Below are positions 34,921 to 47,702 of a stretch of 64,000 bases of DNA, in pieces. The stretch covers positions 20,620,001 through 20,684,000 of the forward strand of contig JARKIP010000022.1 of NCBI GenBank assembly GCA_029990175.1. The letters run 5' to 3'. This DNA comes from Petunia secreta. Its lineage: Eukaryota > Streptophyta > Magnoliopsida > Solanales > Solanaceae. A program made the translations under genes and the position numbers. Under the pieces are notes generated by a model that ran no database searches, was not told where the DNA came from, and worked only from the letters and a program-made list of their open reading frames with translations. Position 1 is the stretch's first letter. Every line of letters begins with the position of its first letter.

Positions 34921-35744
34921 GGGCTTCATGATTTTTATCAAAAATACTTTATCTTTTTGATAATACTTTAGTTTTCCTCAATCATCATTATGCCATCAAT
35001 ATCTTATTATCGCAAAAGCGTGTTACGCCATAATGCATTAGGAGTTGAATATGATGTCTTACCCTTAACTAATGGCATAATAGGCCAAAATGTGCACATA
35101 TGATGCGATTTGAAGTACAATACTCAAAGGTACTCATGCTTCGTGTAATTGAAACATAGTACTGTAATCATGTATCAATGATATAACACTAATATATCGG
35201 GTAAAGATCATAAAAAAAAAAAAGAAAAAAAAAACATTATTTCTCCGATCTCCACTTACCAAGAGTATAAAAATTTATACCCAACTATAAATCAAAGAAG
35301 CATTCTTTAAAAGTTACCATATTTGTTTCATTCCATATATCCATGTGAGAATAAAATATTAACCATACTACATAATTCATGTTTGCTCTCACAAACAGTT
35401 TACCTTGAAACATGAGTAGAACTGATCTACAATATCATGTTGCTAGGCCATGCACCCTTAAATTGTTGTCAAAGGATAGCTACAAAATCATCCAAACAAT
35501 GGAAGAATAGACAAAAGTTGTAGTCAGTGAAAGGTTTCCACAATTTAAAGTAGTATAAAACAAAATGAAAATAGGGTACTATTAATTTTGAGATTAACAA
35601 AAACCATAATATGAAGGAATTTAGAAACAAAAAAAAACTTATCTTGTGTTAGCAACCAGAACGTTGGCTTCAATCGATTGCATCATAATTTGCTTTTCAT
35701 TTCTTCTAAATCGTGTAATAAAATAGAGACTCGTGCTGATAACG

Positions 35745-36058
35745 TGTTGTAAAACTAATAGTAACGTAGTGCAAGAACAAGACAAAATATATGAGAGGAG
35801 AAGGAAGAACTTGTATTATTCTCAAAGTGTTTCAAGTGTGTCTTCCATAGAGCCAAACGTGCTCTATTTATAGAATACAAATACATAGGTTACAAATCAA
35901 CCCAAAGGTTTACAAGAATTAAGTAGTGACTTAATAAGGAATTAGTGGTCACTTAGTGGGGAGGAATTAAGTAGGAGAAAGTGGGGTAGTAAATCATAGG
36001 TTACAATTGAGTAAATAGTGAGTAGTGGTCATCCACACAAATAAATGAATTTATAACA
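35745..36058 (-). repeat. 5' LTR of Copia element
   Basis: 314 bp, 313 identical to the partner LTR. It is followed on the - strand by the primer site GTTATCAGCACGAG. Confidence 0.95.
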
Positions 36059-36063
36059 AAATC

Positions 36064-36738
36064 TAATTTTATTTATGCATTAAATGTGTTTTATAATGTC
36101 CAAGGCGGGGAGCTCACCAAGTGAGCTACCACTCAACGTTTCAACCCCTCATAGGCGACTCCTTAGAGTTGTCACTGCATGACGATCAGACACAAGGTAT
36201 TTTCTTATTGAACACCAATCGCGTATATAAAATGTACCTATTAAGTCTCACTGCAATTAGCCCAAAAAATAAATAAATAAATAAATAAATAAATAAAGAG
36301 TGTAATCCACAGAAATGATGTGATAAAATGATGAATGAATCGTAGGCAAACTTACATCATTAATTTCATTGTTTTTGTTTTTATGGCATAACTCTAGCGT
36401 CCTCCATTCAACTTCACGTAGGTTCTCCTGATTAAAATTCAAACAGAAAACAAAGGCAAACTTTGAAGAAAAAGGAATTATTTCTTTTAAATTCAATTGT
36501 AACTCTTTTTTTTTTAATTTTGTTCGTGCAACAACATTTTTTACTATAGAAGTTGAATGAAAGGAAAGTTGCTTCTTGTCTAAAACGTAAAAATAAAGAA
36601 ATGCAATTTTGTTATACTAAATGGAAAAAAATAAAAGACTAATGAATTGCAAGTTGTTCTAGTGGATTACATTACAGGTCCTAGAGAAGTTGAGATAATA
36701 TTTTAGAACGTGTACAGAAACCTCATAAGGTTGTAATT
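36064..36738. other. intergenic spacer with (AAAT)n
   Basis: No gene supported. A microsatellite of about nine AAAT/AATA units lies at 36261-36297. A short - strand ORF (36257-36496) lacks any recognisable feature. Confidence 0.6.
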
Positions 36739-38738
36739 TGTAATACCCTATTAAAAATAAGGACGAGTTGGTCATTTTACAAATAAATAAATTAAAAAAA
36801 TATATATATAATATAGCCAAAGCCCCAAATAGGACTCTGGCAGATTCCTAACGCGAAACAAAAGGGAATTAGGAGAAGGGTTAAGAAGCTTTAAGCTCTG
36901 GCCAAAACAAGTGCAAACAACCATAGAAAGTAGGCGAAATTGGGGAAGGGACTTACGAGGCCCCGACAACATTGCTTTAAGAGATAATCAAGCAGAAATT
37001 CATAAAAGTTCCAGGTATTAATGTACTCTTTCTTGTCTAATGTAGGTATGATCAATTTACATATATAGAGGGTATTAAATAAAAGTAACCTGAGGTATAG
37101 TAGCAGTTATGATAAATTCATTAGATATACTAGTGCAACTAATAATGATATAGAGATACAAAATTAATTAGTGTTTGCTACTTCTAATAAACTCAATGTA
37201 AAGTTAGTGAATAAACTTTATGAATATGTTTTTACAAATAGAATAGTTAAATTTCAGCAAAGAATTTAGATTATTTAAAGGAAGGATATGGTTATAAGTA
37301 GCTTTATGTTTATGCTCGTGAACTAAGATATGAATAGTTTGAGTTATGGCTCTTTATTACATAGATAGAAAAGTTACACAGTTGTGAGTATATATAATTT
37401 GATGAATTTGCAAGTCAAATATGATAACTCAAGGTTCGAGTATCTTAGATCAATTATGAGTTAGCCGTAACAAGGAAAGTAATACGAGATCAATATGATT
37501 TCATTATAGATTGATTGAAGGAAGCATTGGGTTGCTCGTGGGAGATACGCTTGAGCTACTCACGTCTGTACTGTGAGTGATGACCTTACCATAATTTGTG
37601 TTTCCATAACCTGCATGGTTTCTACTTGATTTTGAAGTAAATGTGTTACTGAATGTTTAAACTGCATGTGGGACAAGTCCTTTTACAAGATATGTACTGA
37701 AATAATTATTTGAATTATTTTACCGTTACAAGATTTGATTTTTACTGCTACTTGACATGTTTTACCGCTATGTGAAATATTTAATTATTACTCGAAATGC
37801 CCTGTACTTGGTATAGGGAATAAATATATTTTTGGGATGAGCCTTGACAGACCCCGTAGCTAACGACGGGTACGTTAGACCTGGTGCACCTTGTATACTC
37901 CGGATTACCTTTACAGTCCTTGCTAGTGGGAAGGTAGAACTAGCTTACCGTTACTGATTTCCTCAAAGAGGAATTTATACTGATTACATGGTTTGTTCTT
38001 GGAAATCTCCCTAACCTATATACTTGATATAATATAGTGATTACTGAATTTATTACTGGTTCGAGATTGGTTACTGTTTACAACAAGTACTTGAAAGGAC
38101 TGATTTCTGTTTGTCATTCTGAAAGTGACAATTAAATCATATGTATATTTTCTACATAAGATATACTGGCATGTTTTTGACTTGTCCCCACTTAAAACGG
38201 TTGTGGATAAGCGTTGTTACTCACTGAGTTGCGACTCACTCCTCGCTATATTTTTTCCTTCCAGATACAGCAGGTGTCGTAGCCGAGGATCTTCATTCTT
38301 AGAGCCGCGAGCGGACAATCCTGGTGAGCCCAGCATTAGTTCGCATGGGCAAGAGCTTTATTTATTCATTATTGTCCTTCTTTGAAACTCTTAGAGTCGC
38401 TCCATTTAGTCATTTATTAGTCATTCATTTAGTCAGTTGGGTAACCAGTTGGATTGTTCATTTATAAGTTACTCTTGCGAGTATTTAGTGTCTATGAACT
38501 TACTACAACCCTGTTAGATTGTTCTCGTAGTATTTGGAGATAAACGTGGTATTTTATTATTATTGCGTAAGGATATTGGTGGTTGGCTGGTTTTCTGTTT
38601 GTTTTAAAGCAGGTAAAATTTCGGATAGGCCTAAAAACAGGGAAAACTCTGCCCGATTTTATGTAAAATTTAGGATAAGGCTTGTTTAGGGACTTAGTTC
38701 CTGAGTGCCGGTCATGGCACCGAAACAGGGTCGTGACA
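36739..38738 (+). mobile_element. 2.0-kb solo LTR
   Basis: It starts TGTAATACCC and ends GGGTCGTGACA, with a perfect 5-bp duplication TAATT at 36734-36738 and 38739-38743. No coding content is seen. The length and ends fit a large gypsy LTR. Confidence 0.9.
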
Positions 38739-38743
38739 TAATT

Positions 38744-39152
38744 CTCCTTAGAAATACGTAAGATCAGGTTTTCCATAAATATCGAAATAACTGTCAGCTT
38801 TTCTCCCAATATACAACTTTCAAGCATGCCCTCTTCACTTGAACCACCAAAAAAATGTTTTACAACTACACCCTTGCCATTTTCGTCGAGATCGAATTTG
38901 CTATCTCGATTTACAAAAACTACAAGAAGAACTAGAGAAGACGGTACTAGCCATGCTTTGATGCCACATCATTCAAAACCCTCTTCCAACTTAAAGATTT
39001 CTAGCCGTAAACACCTACGCACTATAATACAAAAACTTCATACTTGTACTTTGTGCCTTCGAAATCATGCTACTCTACACATGCATATTGACACTTGTAC
39101 TAGCAGCTGTCCACTCTTGAAGCTGTGAGAAAAAAAAGCTTCAACTCCACTG
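38744..39152 (-). other. 3' flank and probable 3'UTR of MEI2-like gene
   Basis: Directly downstream of the stop at 39153. A + strand ORF here (38826-39128) is a chance reading through the UTR. Confidence 0.5.
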
Positions 39153-42100
39153 CTAGCTATTCTCCAGTTTGTCAACTAGATCCTCCTCAGGTCGGCTACC
39201 ATGTGACTCCAGGAAGTCCGACTCGTTTGTCCTACAGGCTTGAGTATGCAAGCATCCAGAAGAAAGATGTTCTTGAACAATCTGCATGAAAGTTTTCATC
39301 TTAGCTATAGTTGTCTTTTGATGCAAACTCAGTGTTATTATCTAAACAAGAAAAGCAGATCACACAGCCAGGAGGACAAAAAACAAAGCTAGCTGATATG
39401 TGCAAGACAAACCAAAAACAGGACATATTTTGGAAGCAAGCAGACTCATAACGCACGGCACAACTGAGGTTATATTTTGCAATGCTTTAACTTTTAAAAA
39501 GACGGTCTAACATACCTGATCCCCCCCTAATTCTGAGCTTTCTGAGTGGAAAAGGATGGGCCTACACCGTTTATCTTCATTCATCAAACTTGAATTCTGG
39601 AAATGGGCGACAAGGGCGCCCTTTCCCTGAATCCGAGCATAAGCCAAAGCAGCCACTTTCTCACTATTGAATTTATCCCACTTCTTTCCATTAAATACCT
39701 GCACAAAGTAAATACTCAGCTCACACTTCAAAACTTCAAGAGCACCCAAAAAAAAAAAAAAATTAGAAGGAAGAGATACTCGAGAAGGCATAGCGATCTT
39801 TATATCTAACAGGGAAGGGGGACTTTAAAACAAGGAGAGACAGTAGCTTCAAAGCTCATAGCCCAATCACTTTAGGAAAACGAGAGTTATTCGATATATT
39901 CTAAAAGAATAGGCAAAAACAAACCTCAAAAAATGGGATAACGAGTGATGGCGACAACATGTTGATAAATGCATATCCAACATTGCATTTGTTCTGCTTC
40001 CAAGCAAGAAATTTCCATCAGACTTTAGGGGAATGAAAAGATATCGATATAATCCTAACTGCTACAGGATTACCTTGAAGTCAATGGGCAGATACAGAAA
40101 ATCATAAGTGCCTTTGTGTTGTTCATCAATAGCAGCTAAAAGCATCTTGGAGGTGTACCTGGAGGAAGAAAATGTCAAGCGTCAACCTACTAAAATAAAC
40201 TATATCGTACTTAAAAAGGTACAAGCATTTAGAAGTTGCTATTACTTGTTGGGAATATTTTTAATCATCAATGTTGTCCGAGTATCTTCACCAGATCTAA
40301 TCTTATCCAAGTCAAGCTGAAACTGCTTCTTGTTGTCCATCTGGTTCCCATTATTGTCAACACGTCGACTGCGACTGCGTTCACTCAGCCCCTCAAAGCT
40401 GGAAGCTGCATATTCTCGGAAATGACCATTACCTAGGAATAAAGGACTAAATCTTTGGGAAGACATCATGCCAAATCCAGGAGAACCATTGTCCAACATA
40501 TTCCGTGGAACAGCAACACCAGCATTCAAGGTAGTAGGAGCACCATAATTGACCATCAAACTTCCATTACGAGGACCTATATCCATGCCTCTAAAACCTG
40601 GACTCAGGACTGGTGAGTTTGGGTAAAACCCAAAGTGCCTATCAAAGGGAAGACCAGATGGAGCAGATCCGACATGGTGAAGGTGGTGATGATGGTGCTG
40701 AGCTGAATTAAGGAAAGTTTTTTGATGATTTGAAAATGAAAACTTGTTGCCCTGACCATTAGATGTAAAATCACTCGCCAAAGAATGGGGTCGGCAAGCT
40801 GAAGAATTACTCTGTTGAGGGTGCAACTTTGGACTGCCCCAGAGAAACTGTGGTCCTGATAGTGTTTCAACAGAAGAACCATTTGAATTCGATGCACCCA
40901 AAGAGGACACAGTTCCACCAAACTGGCCTATCTTAGGCTCTGGAAAAGAATGAGACTGGGGGAAGGGATCACCATGGTTTGAGCCATTAAGAAAATCTGC
41001 ATGACCTCCTGCTAAGCGATCCTCACCAATAGGTGCTACCCTCAAGGAATTTGATGCATGAGGATGCAAAATTGAAGCTAACCCAAGTAAATTATTGCCA
41101 ATTGTGGGACTCAGGGATCTCAAGCCTGGTGAAGTGCCAGGACTCTGCATGGAACCATGCTCCATAGAGCTGCCAAATTGTGGCCAATTACCTGCAAGAA
41201 ATACAAGCAATGTCCATACTATCAGATAGCATAACTGCAATCAAAGAAGTTAAGATCAACTAAGTTCATCCCCTCTCCCCTTTCTACCAACCCAAACAAA
41301 AATTAAAAGAACAAAAGGCACAAACAGAACAGAAAGGAAAAGAAGAACGTTAAATGGCCTCAGCATTACACAAAAATTGGAAGCCCTCAGCACACTTACT
41401 CGGGGAGGAATTGCCGATCGAGGAACCAAGTGGGTGCCGAAAAGTCCAAGAGTCATCTAGTTCAGGTTCTTGATTTGATTGCAACATAAAACTACAGGTG
41501 CAAAACAGAGAAGAAAAATGTGCGTAGATCAGACATCAACATTCAAGAATTATGTAACAGGCTGAAAGCAGGAACATGTAAAATAGTGTAACCTCAAATT
41601 TGTGGCCAAGGTAGACCTACCTAGAAGCAACACCCAACAAGAAGACTCATCAGGAAAATTAAAGCTCTAGAACTTAATTGATTTCAAAATGATATACTCC
41701 CTCTGTCCCATTTTGTTTGTCATAGTTACTGTTTCGAGAGTCAAACTTCCTAAATTTGACCGTAAATTAGATCATAAAATCTTTAACTTTTCTTAAATAA
41801 AATTTACATATTTGAAAACTACATGAAAAGTACTATAAGTCAAAATAAATTACAACTCAAAATATTTGAAAGATATATATAAAGATTACGGTCAAAGATA
41901 AACTCGTTTGACCCTCGATAACCGAACTACGACAAATAAAATGGGACGGAGGGAGTAGTATACCCTCAAACCTAAGCTTTTGTTAAAATGCCCTTTTTTT
42001 TTAAAAAAAGAAAAAAGCATCCTAGGAGGAAGGAAAAACAGCTGGTGAGTAGCCCAAGAATGTCAATGTTAAAGCAAACATGGTTTGAACCAAAGATAAG

Positions 42101-45100
42101 GAAGAGTACGCAAAAGACAGCATCACACAGGCGTAACTTGTTCATGTGACTACACTTTTAGATGTCTGTGCTACTATTACTTTTCCTAGGAGATGTGGCT
42201 TTAAGGGTTGAACTAAATTTGTAACTGAATTTTTTTAACACATAATTATACCAAGTCCGAACTCATTATCAAAAAAGAGTAGTGGACGCCATAGTACGGT
42301 TTCCACCACTGTCTATCCTTCAAGGCTCCCATCTTTCTGCATTCTGCACTCTTGTGCTGATCTTGTGTAAATCTGAAAATTCACATTCCACTCTCATGCA
42401 AGCACATAGACAAAAAGAAGAATAAGAAAACAAACTAAACCAATCTGCACACAAAGGAATACCGAATGCTTTTCAGTTTTATGGATCTTACTGCAAACAA
42501 TATAGGTCCTCCCACTAGATAGCAACTTTTCAAACAGCAATTAGCAGCTATGGGGATTAAGATTATTGCTTGGGTTTGATGATAGCTCTAAGCTTCTTAC
42601 AGTGGTGAGCACAATATGGTCAGTTGATTGTTTATGTTTATCTCTGAAGTCAAAAGCTAGCATACAACTTACAAAAGACATAATATGAGCTATTCACCAT
42701 GTGTAAGGATGAGCAAACTGAATATAAGTTCGGTTCCAGCGAAACCATAGTTGTATCTCTTTGCCTAAATTCCGAAAAGATCAATTCATTAACGAAGTTT
42801 AACGTTAAATTCCCATACCCACCCTAGTTTTTTTTATTTATTTGGATAGCCGAGAAAACCTCGAGGACCAGTGTCATATGGTTCGAAGCTCGTGGATAAG
42901 GGTCCGCCCTCTACTCTTCTCCACTTAAAAGCCAGGTTTTAGTCTGCGACAGGGTTCAAATACGTGACGTGCGCCTAACCCAAACTGCAGTTTTACCACA
43001 AAATCAAAGCCTTGGGTGCCCCATTGCTACTAATTCAAGTCTCCACAAAATCACGAGGGTCTAGCTTATAGGATATATCCAAAATTGAAAAAATTGAAAA
43101 CCTATTTTCAAATGTCTAGTAGTACTTTACATTAAGTCTCTCTAGGTCATCGTTGGACACCACTCCCAGTACTTAGAAGCATATCATATACCAGGAGCAG
43201 CATAAAAAACCATGTTACTGTAACATCTATCGATCTATACCACCAAGCAATAACTTACGCTCCATATCCTAGATTAATATCACAGATGCTAGTCCAAAAG
43301 AATTTATTTGACATAGCATTTATTTGACATAGTTTCAGACCCTTAGCAGCTGAGAAATGATTTATCAGAATCACAGTGGTCTATATTATTCCATTATCTA
43401 ATTACTCTTTCCACTTGTAGCCTTTCAAAGATGAGGTATGCCTCTCTGGTCGTTACCTGCTCAATCAAGATCGCCATACGCCAGCAAAAGGTCTATATAA
43501 AGTGCACAAGATTTGTATAGGATGTCCCACTCAGATGCAGGTAGTGCAGAAACTGACCCCTTGACAAAATCAATGCGCTAGTGGCAATCAGTGAAATTAA
43601 AAGCGCGCTTAAAGCCCTGAAGCGAGGCTCTCAAAAGCATTTGCGCTTGGCATCACCCCAGGCGAGGCCCACATATTTGAAAAAAAATCATTTTTTTAAA
43701 TTTATTTTTTGAAAATAGTTGTCAAACAGTCTTTGAGTCTGTTGCGATTTCCTAAGCCTCAAAACATGGAAAGAAGTTAATTAAGGGAAGAAATCATGAG
43801 TTACAAAAAAAAAAATGAAAACGAGAAGAGAAGTATAAGAAGGCAGAGGCAGACGAGCAGAAGTTCTTATAAATAATGCTTCAAGCTCTCGAGCTTCACC
43901 TAGTCACTTAAAAAGAAGATGAGATTGATTTTTATGAGACAGAGGAAGAAGAGATTGGAGGCTATAATTCTAGTGATAACAATGAGAATTACTCCATTGA
44001 GAATGATGGCTTAGATGAATATTGATTATATGAGTGATTAGGAGTGGATGGTTTTGACTTCTCATAGACTTCTAATTCATCATAAGTAACATATATTTGC
44101 TATTTTTGTATCTATTATTTATATATATTAAAGTTTCTTCATATTGCACTTTTTTTCACTGAAGCCCACGCTTTTAGTGTGCTTTAAGCCCCAACAGGTC
44201 CTTATCGCTTTTTTGCACGTCTCGCTTTTCACAACACTGGTGGCAATATTTTATACAAAGAGAAAGAGTAAGGGACAAGTGAAGAAGTCCTAGAATTGAA
44301 GTATTAGAGGAAAAAGGGAATGAAAAAGCAAAAAATTTCCATTTTAGACATTTGATGAACAACTTCAGAGGTTCTGCTGCCTCTGTTGGTGTAACTATGT
44401 TTCTGAAGTTCTTAAATAATACAGCATCTCATTTCTTTTCTCATCAATTGAGGACTTAAGATATTTCATATTTCCCTTTTCTTTATGTGTGTGAGTGGCT
44501 GGGCAGTGGGGGTGGGGGGTTTGCGGAGCTTGATGGTCGATCATCATCCTGTAGTCTAGTTCAGCAAGATGGAACAGAAAAGGTAAAAAAGGAAATACAA
44601 AGAAATAGCCAGACCCTAGAGATAATAGAGCAGAATGGTAGGTGCGAATCAAATGTAGCTAAATCGTTAGAGATGCTAGTAACAGGCTAACAGCAAAAGG
44701 TTAGTGAAGCTAGTGAACCAGAATGGACAACTCTAAGCTTCCAAAGCATTAAAACATAAATTCTAGCCCTTTGTAAAATCAAGAAAAAAGTTCTAGTAGA
44801 TTACTCACTTTCGACGAGCTCCTCCAGGGCGGCTTGGTTCAAGCTTTATGCGCTTACCAGCAATGTCACTCCTATTTAAAGACCTAAGGGCAGCTTCTGC
44901 AGCTCTAACATCATAATATTCAATAAACTTATGGTGCCTCTTGTGTGGTGTTTCCCTTATCTGCAAGGGGAGGAAATGGGATATCACACGTACTTAAGAT
45001 CCACTAGCTCCTTTAGGAAGCACACGAAGGGAAAGGGGCAGATGGGAGAAAAATGGGACATAACACGCTTTCACTTACCTCTTTGATCTCACCATAAGCC

Positions 45101-47033
45101 CCAAATATTTGGCGGAGGTCATCATTTGATACTGATGGATCCAGATTAAAAACAACAAGAGTTCCTTGATTTTGATCTTTGTCCGAGGGGTTATCCTGAA
45201 ATTTATACAAGAAAGGCGGAGACAGGAAGAGAAATAGGACAACAACGAGGGAGGTTAGTCAGGAAGGGAAGCAAGCATATGATGTACAATTGCATAAAAC
45301 CTACAAGCAGCAGAAGGAAGCACCTTTGGGATTGAGAAATGTATGTCTAGTTTTCTCCTTCGCAGTGGCTTGTTTTGCAAGGCTCGCATTGCAGTTCGCG
45401 CAGCACGAATATCGAAGTAGGATATCATGACAAAGCCCCTATGCTTACACGCAGTGTAGAGAGTCCGGATATCACCAAATTGCTAATTAACAAAATAGCA
45501 ATAAGCAAAAAGGGGAACATAAAAGAAAAAAGAAAGGAAGTTAACAAGTGAAGACAGGATTATAAGGAGGAAAAAACAGCTCAAAAGTCAGCAACTTTCC
45601 AGACATTTCTTGTCTGTCAAACAACCAGTAATCTCTAAAACTCAGTTGCCCCAAAGGCAAAATGTGATATCGCAAACACATTCAACTAGAGCTTTGGTTT
45701 CAGACATTTTCCAATTTAGCTTAACTTGTTCATAACATAATAAAATAAGATAACAGGTTCCCCTAACAAATTGAAACATCTCATGAACAGGGATAACCAG
45801 TAAATTTACTTGAGTATGGTATACTATTGCTACAAGAGAAACTCACAATAAGCAGAGCATAACCATTTTGTACCAACAAGAAAAGGTATAACCTTAAGGC
45901 AGTTCAACTGATCAAGATTAGAGAAAACATAAAAGCTTTAGAATCAGGAAGAAGCCTCCAGAAAATGCACAAGACAAAGTACTATTTACAGAAATGAAAG
46001 TCTTTTCTACAGCAATAAGCATCTATCAGTTCAAAAAGAACTGGACCAATTACAAAATTTAAGAAAAAACACAAAAGATTTAGAATCAGGATGCCTCCAG
46101 AAAATGCAAAAGACACCCTCAAGTATTATTTACAGAAATGAAAGTCTTTTCTACTGAAATATTCATCCATCAATTAAGAAAAGAACTAGACCAATTACAG
46201 AACTTATGGGCATAATACTAGACAAAGCAATATAAAAAATGCAGGGAACTCATTATGACATAGCAATGACAGACCTGTAGAGAGGGTCATGTGAAAGTTA
46301 CAAAGAACATCGGTATATGGTGTAAGTCATGAGTAACAAACCTCAAAGAGACTTCTTAGTTCTGAATCCTCGACATTGCTATTTATGTTGCGAACAAACA
46401 ATGTTCTCGAAGGGTGCTCTCCAAGTGGATGTTCTCCAGTAACAGTTTCCACACCATTTAAAAATCCATACTGAGCAGCCCCATTGCTAACAGCTGGATC
46501 AGCCAGACTTACTCTCGATATACACAGGTTTAAGTTTTCCTGAGCATCAGATTCCAATTCTAGACCTCCTCCACTTCTGAAAAGATCATCATCCAGGTCA
46601 TCTGCGTGATTGGGAAACCGACTAGGGTCAAACCCATCCATTATGCCAGCTAAAAGTTCATCTTCGTCATCAGGAAGCAAGCTTCCAATTGCATGACTTT
46701 CTCCATCATCCAGCAGATCATCAACCACTATATCCGGGTGAATTTTCTTCAAACTGACTGACGCATCATCAATGGATTTATGACCAAGTTCCACCTCTCC
46801 CAATTTCACTACATCCAAGAATTTCAAAGAGATAATATGAGAGGTTTACTTAAAGAAAATTGGCAAATGCAGTATAGTGCAACAGTGTTAAATGTATTCA
46901 TACGCTTCTCATGTAGAAGAACAGGCACTGAGCTTGAAAAAAGTGAAGCATCACTTGAGCCATGGACGGCTACTCCTGGACAAATCTGCCACGGTGTTCT
47001 TCCCGTTTCTTTAGATACATCTATCATTGGCAT
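39153..47033 (-). CDS. ML2/5-like: MEI2-like RNA-binding protein (11 coding exons)
   Basis: Exons on the - strand: 47033-46904, 46808-46342, 45482-45324, 45195-45079, 44960-44809, 41491-41400, 41191-40246, 40158-40074, 39993-39925, 39698-39516, 39281-39153. They join in frame with GT..AG introns to 842 codons. RRM1 (about 178-252; RTLFVRNINSNVEDSEL), RRM2 (about 262-335; GTLVVFNLDPSVS) and the C-terminal MEI2 RRM3 (about 677-790; TTLMIKNIPNKYTSKM) are complete. A His-rich stretch (HHHHHLHH) and HVGSAPSG lie between. The wording SSDASLFSSS and EHPSRTLFVRNINSN fits the plant AML2/AML5 group, nuclear RNA-binding proteins linked to meiosis and meristem growth. The start is chosen at 47033 because joining the inferred 5'UTR exon places TAA two codons upstream. 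The start is less certain than the rest. Confidence 0.93.
41697..41955. mobile_element. Stowaway-type MITE in MEI2-like intron 5
   Basis: Inverted ends CTCCCTCTGTCCCATTTTG and CAAAATGGG-type GACGGAGGGAG, flanked by TA duplications (41695-41696 and 41956-41957). 259 bp, AT-rich, no ORF. Confidence 0.92.
42826..42995 (-). mobile_element. possible tRNA-derived SINE
   Basis: On the - strand a B-box-like TATTTGAACCC follows GGGTTAGGCGCACGTCAC (A-box-like), and the segment ends in an A-rich AAATAAATAAAAAAAA. I found no target duplication, so this is tentative. Confidence 0.35.
43589..44239. mobile_element. non-autonomous hAT element in MEI2-like intron 5
   Basis: A perfect 8-bp duplication GTGGCAAT (43581-43588 and 44240-44247) and CAGTG..CACTG ends mark a hAT insertion. 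Subterminal AAAGCG motifs occur on both arms. A short acidic reading (DEIDFYETEEEEIGG, near 43918) may be a leftover of captured coding DNA. No transposase. Confidence 0.9.
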
Positions 47034-47476
47034 CCGAGGATCTGCAATGCAAAATAAGATGGACTAATCAATAAATACAGTATCATTCCTAGAGATTCTC
47101 CACACGGACCATTACACATCAGAAAACACTTGGTCTCAATGGTTTTGCCGTGTACTTTCAAACACACGGAAGCTAGAAAGAAAATTCAGCTATGATCAAA
47201 TGCACACAAACTACCTAACACGAACTAGTATACAAACTAAAGTGGCACTGTCAACATTACATGATTGTGAGGAACACTTTGAAGTTGTGCTTATCCTATC
47301 ACCTTCACCATTGCTACATGAGTTTATTTGCATTATTCATTTTCTTCTGAAGAAATGGGAGGTTTTTGCTTATAAAAATTTGCTAAAGAGACTAGAGACC
47401 ATCTAAATAAAAAACTATCACCAAATAGACATGAAATACAGGCTAAGAGTACTAAGTGATACAACAGTGAGTGCTC

Positions 47477-47702
47477 TGTAAAAACGGACACACCAAACAC
47501 AAAACTCAAGTGAAAACTCTTACCTCTTATTGATGAATGGTCCCCTATTTATACAAAGAAAAGTAGAAAACCCTATCTTGAGCACCAAGTATACTCCTAA
47601 TGGGCTTAGCCCAACTAAATGTACAACTTACCTTAATTATGTACACCTTACACAAATAACTACCTATACAATTGCACTAATAACCCCTAATATATTCTAA
47701 TA
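47477..47702 (-). repeat. 3' LTR of intronic Copia
   Basis: 226 bp, from TGTAAAAACGGACAC to TATTCTAATA on the + strand. Confidence 0.93.

Larger units (their letters stand above)
30962..36058 (-). mobile_element. Ty1/copia retrotransposon with decayed coding region
   Basis: Two 314-bp LTRs (30962-31275 and 35745-36058) differ at one base. TG..CA ends and a 5-bp duplication AAATC (30957-30961, 36059-36063) are present. On the - strand a primer site (GTTATCAGCACGAG) follows the right LTR, and a purine tract (AAAGGGGAG) precedes the left one. Copia remnants on the - strand include the C-terminal LSTKSLPISTFEKLIYKIGM near 31530 and RT text AITFRYVVRLAVHEGLDMHM near 32290. Stops and shifts are dense throughout. 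Confidence 0.95.

Noticed and set aside
38826..39128. 100-codon + strand ORF
   Set aside because: Antisense to the MEI2-like 3'UTR, with no recognisable feature.
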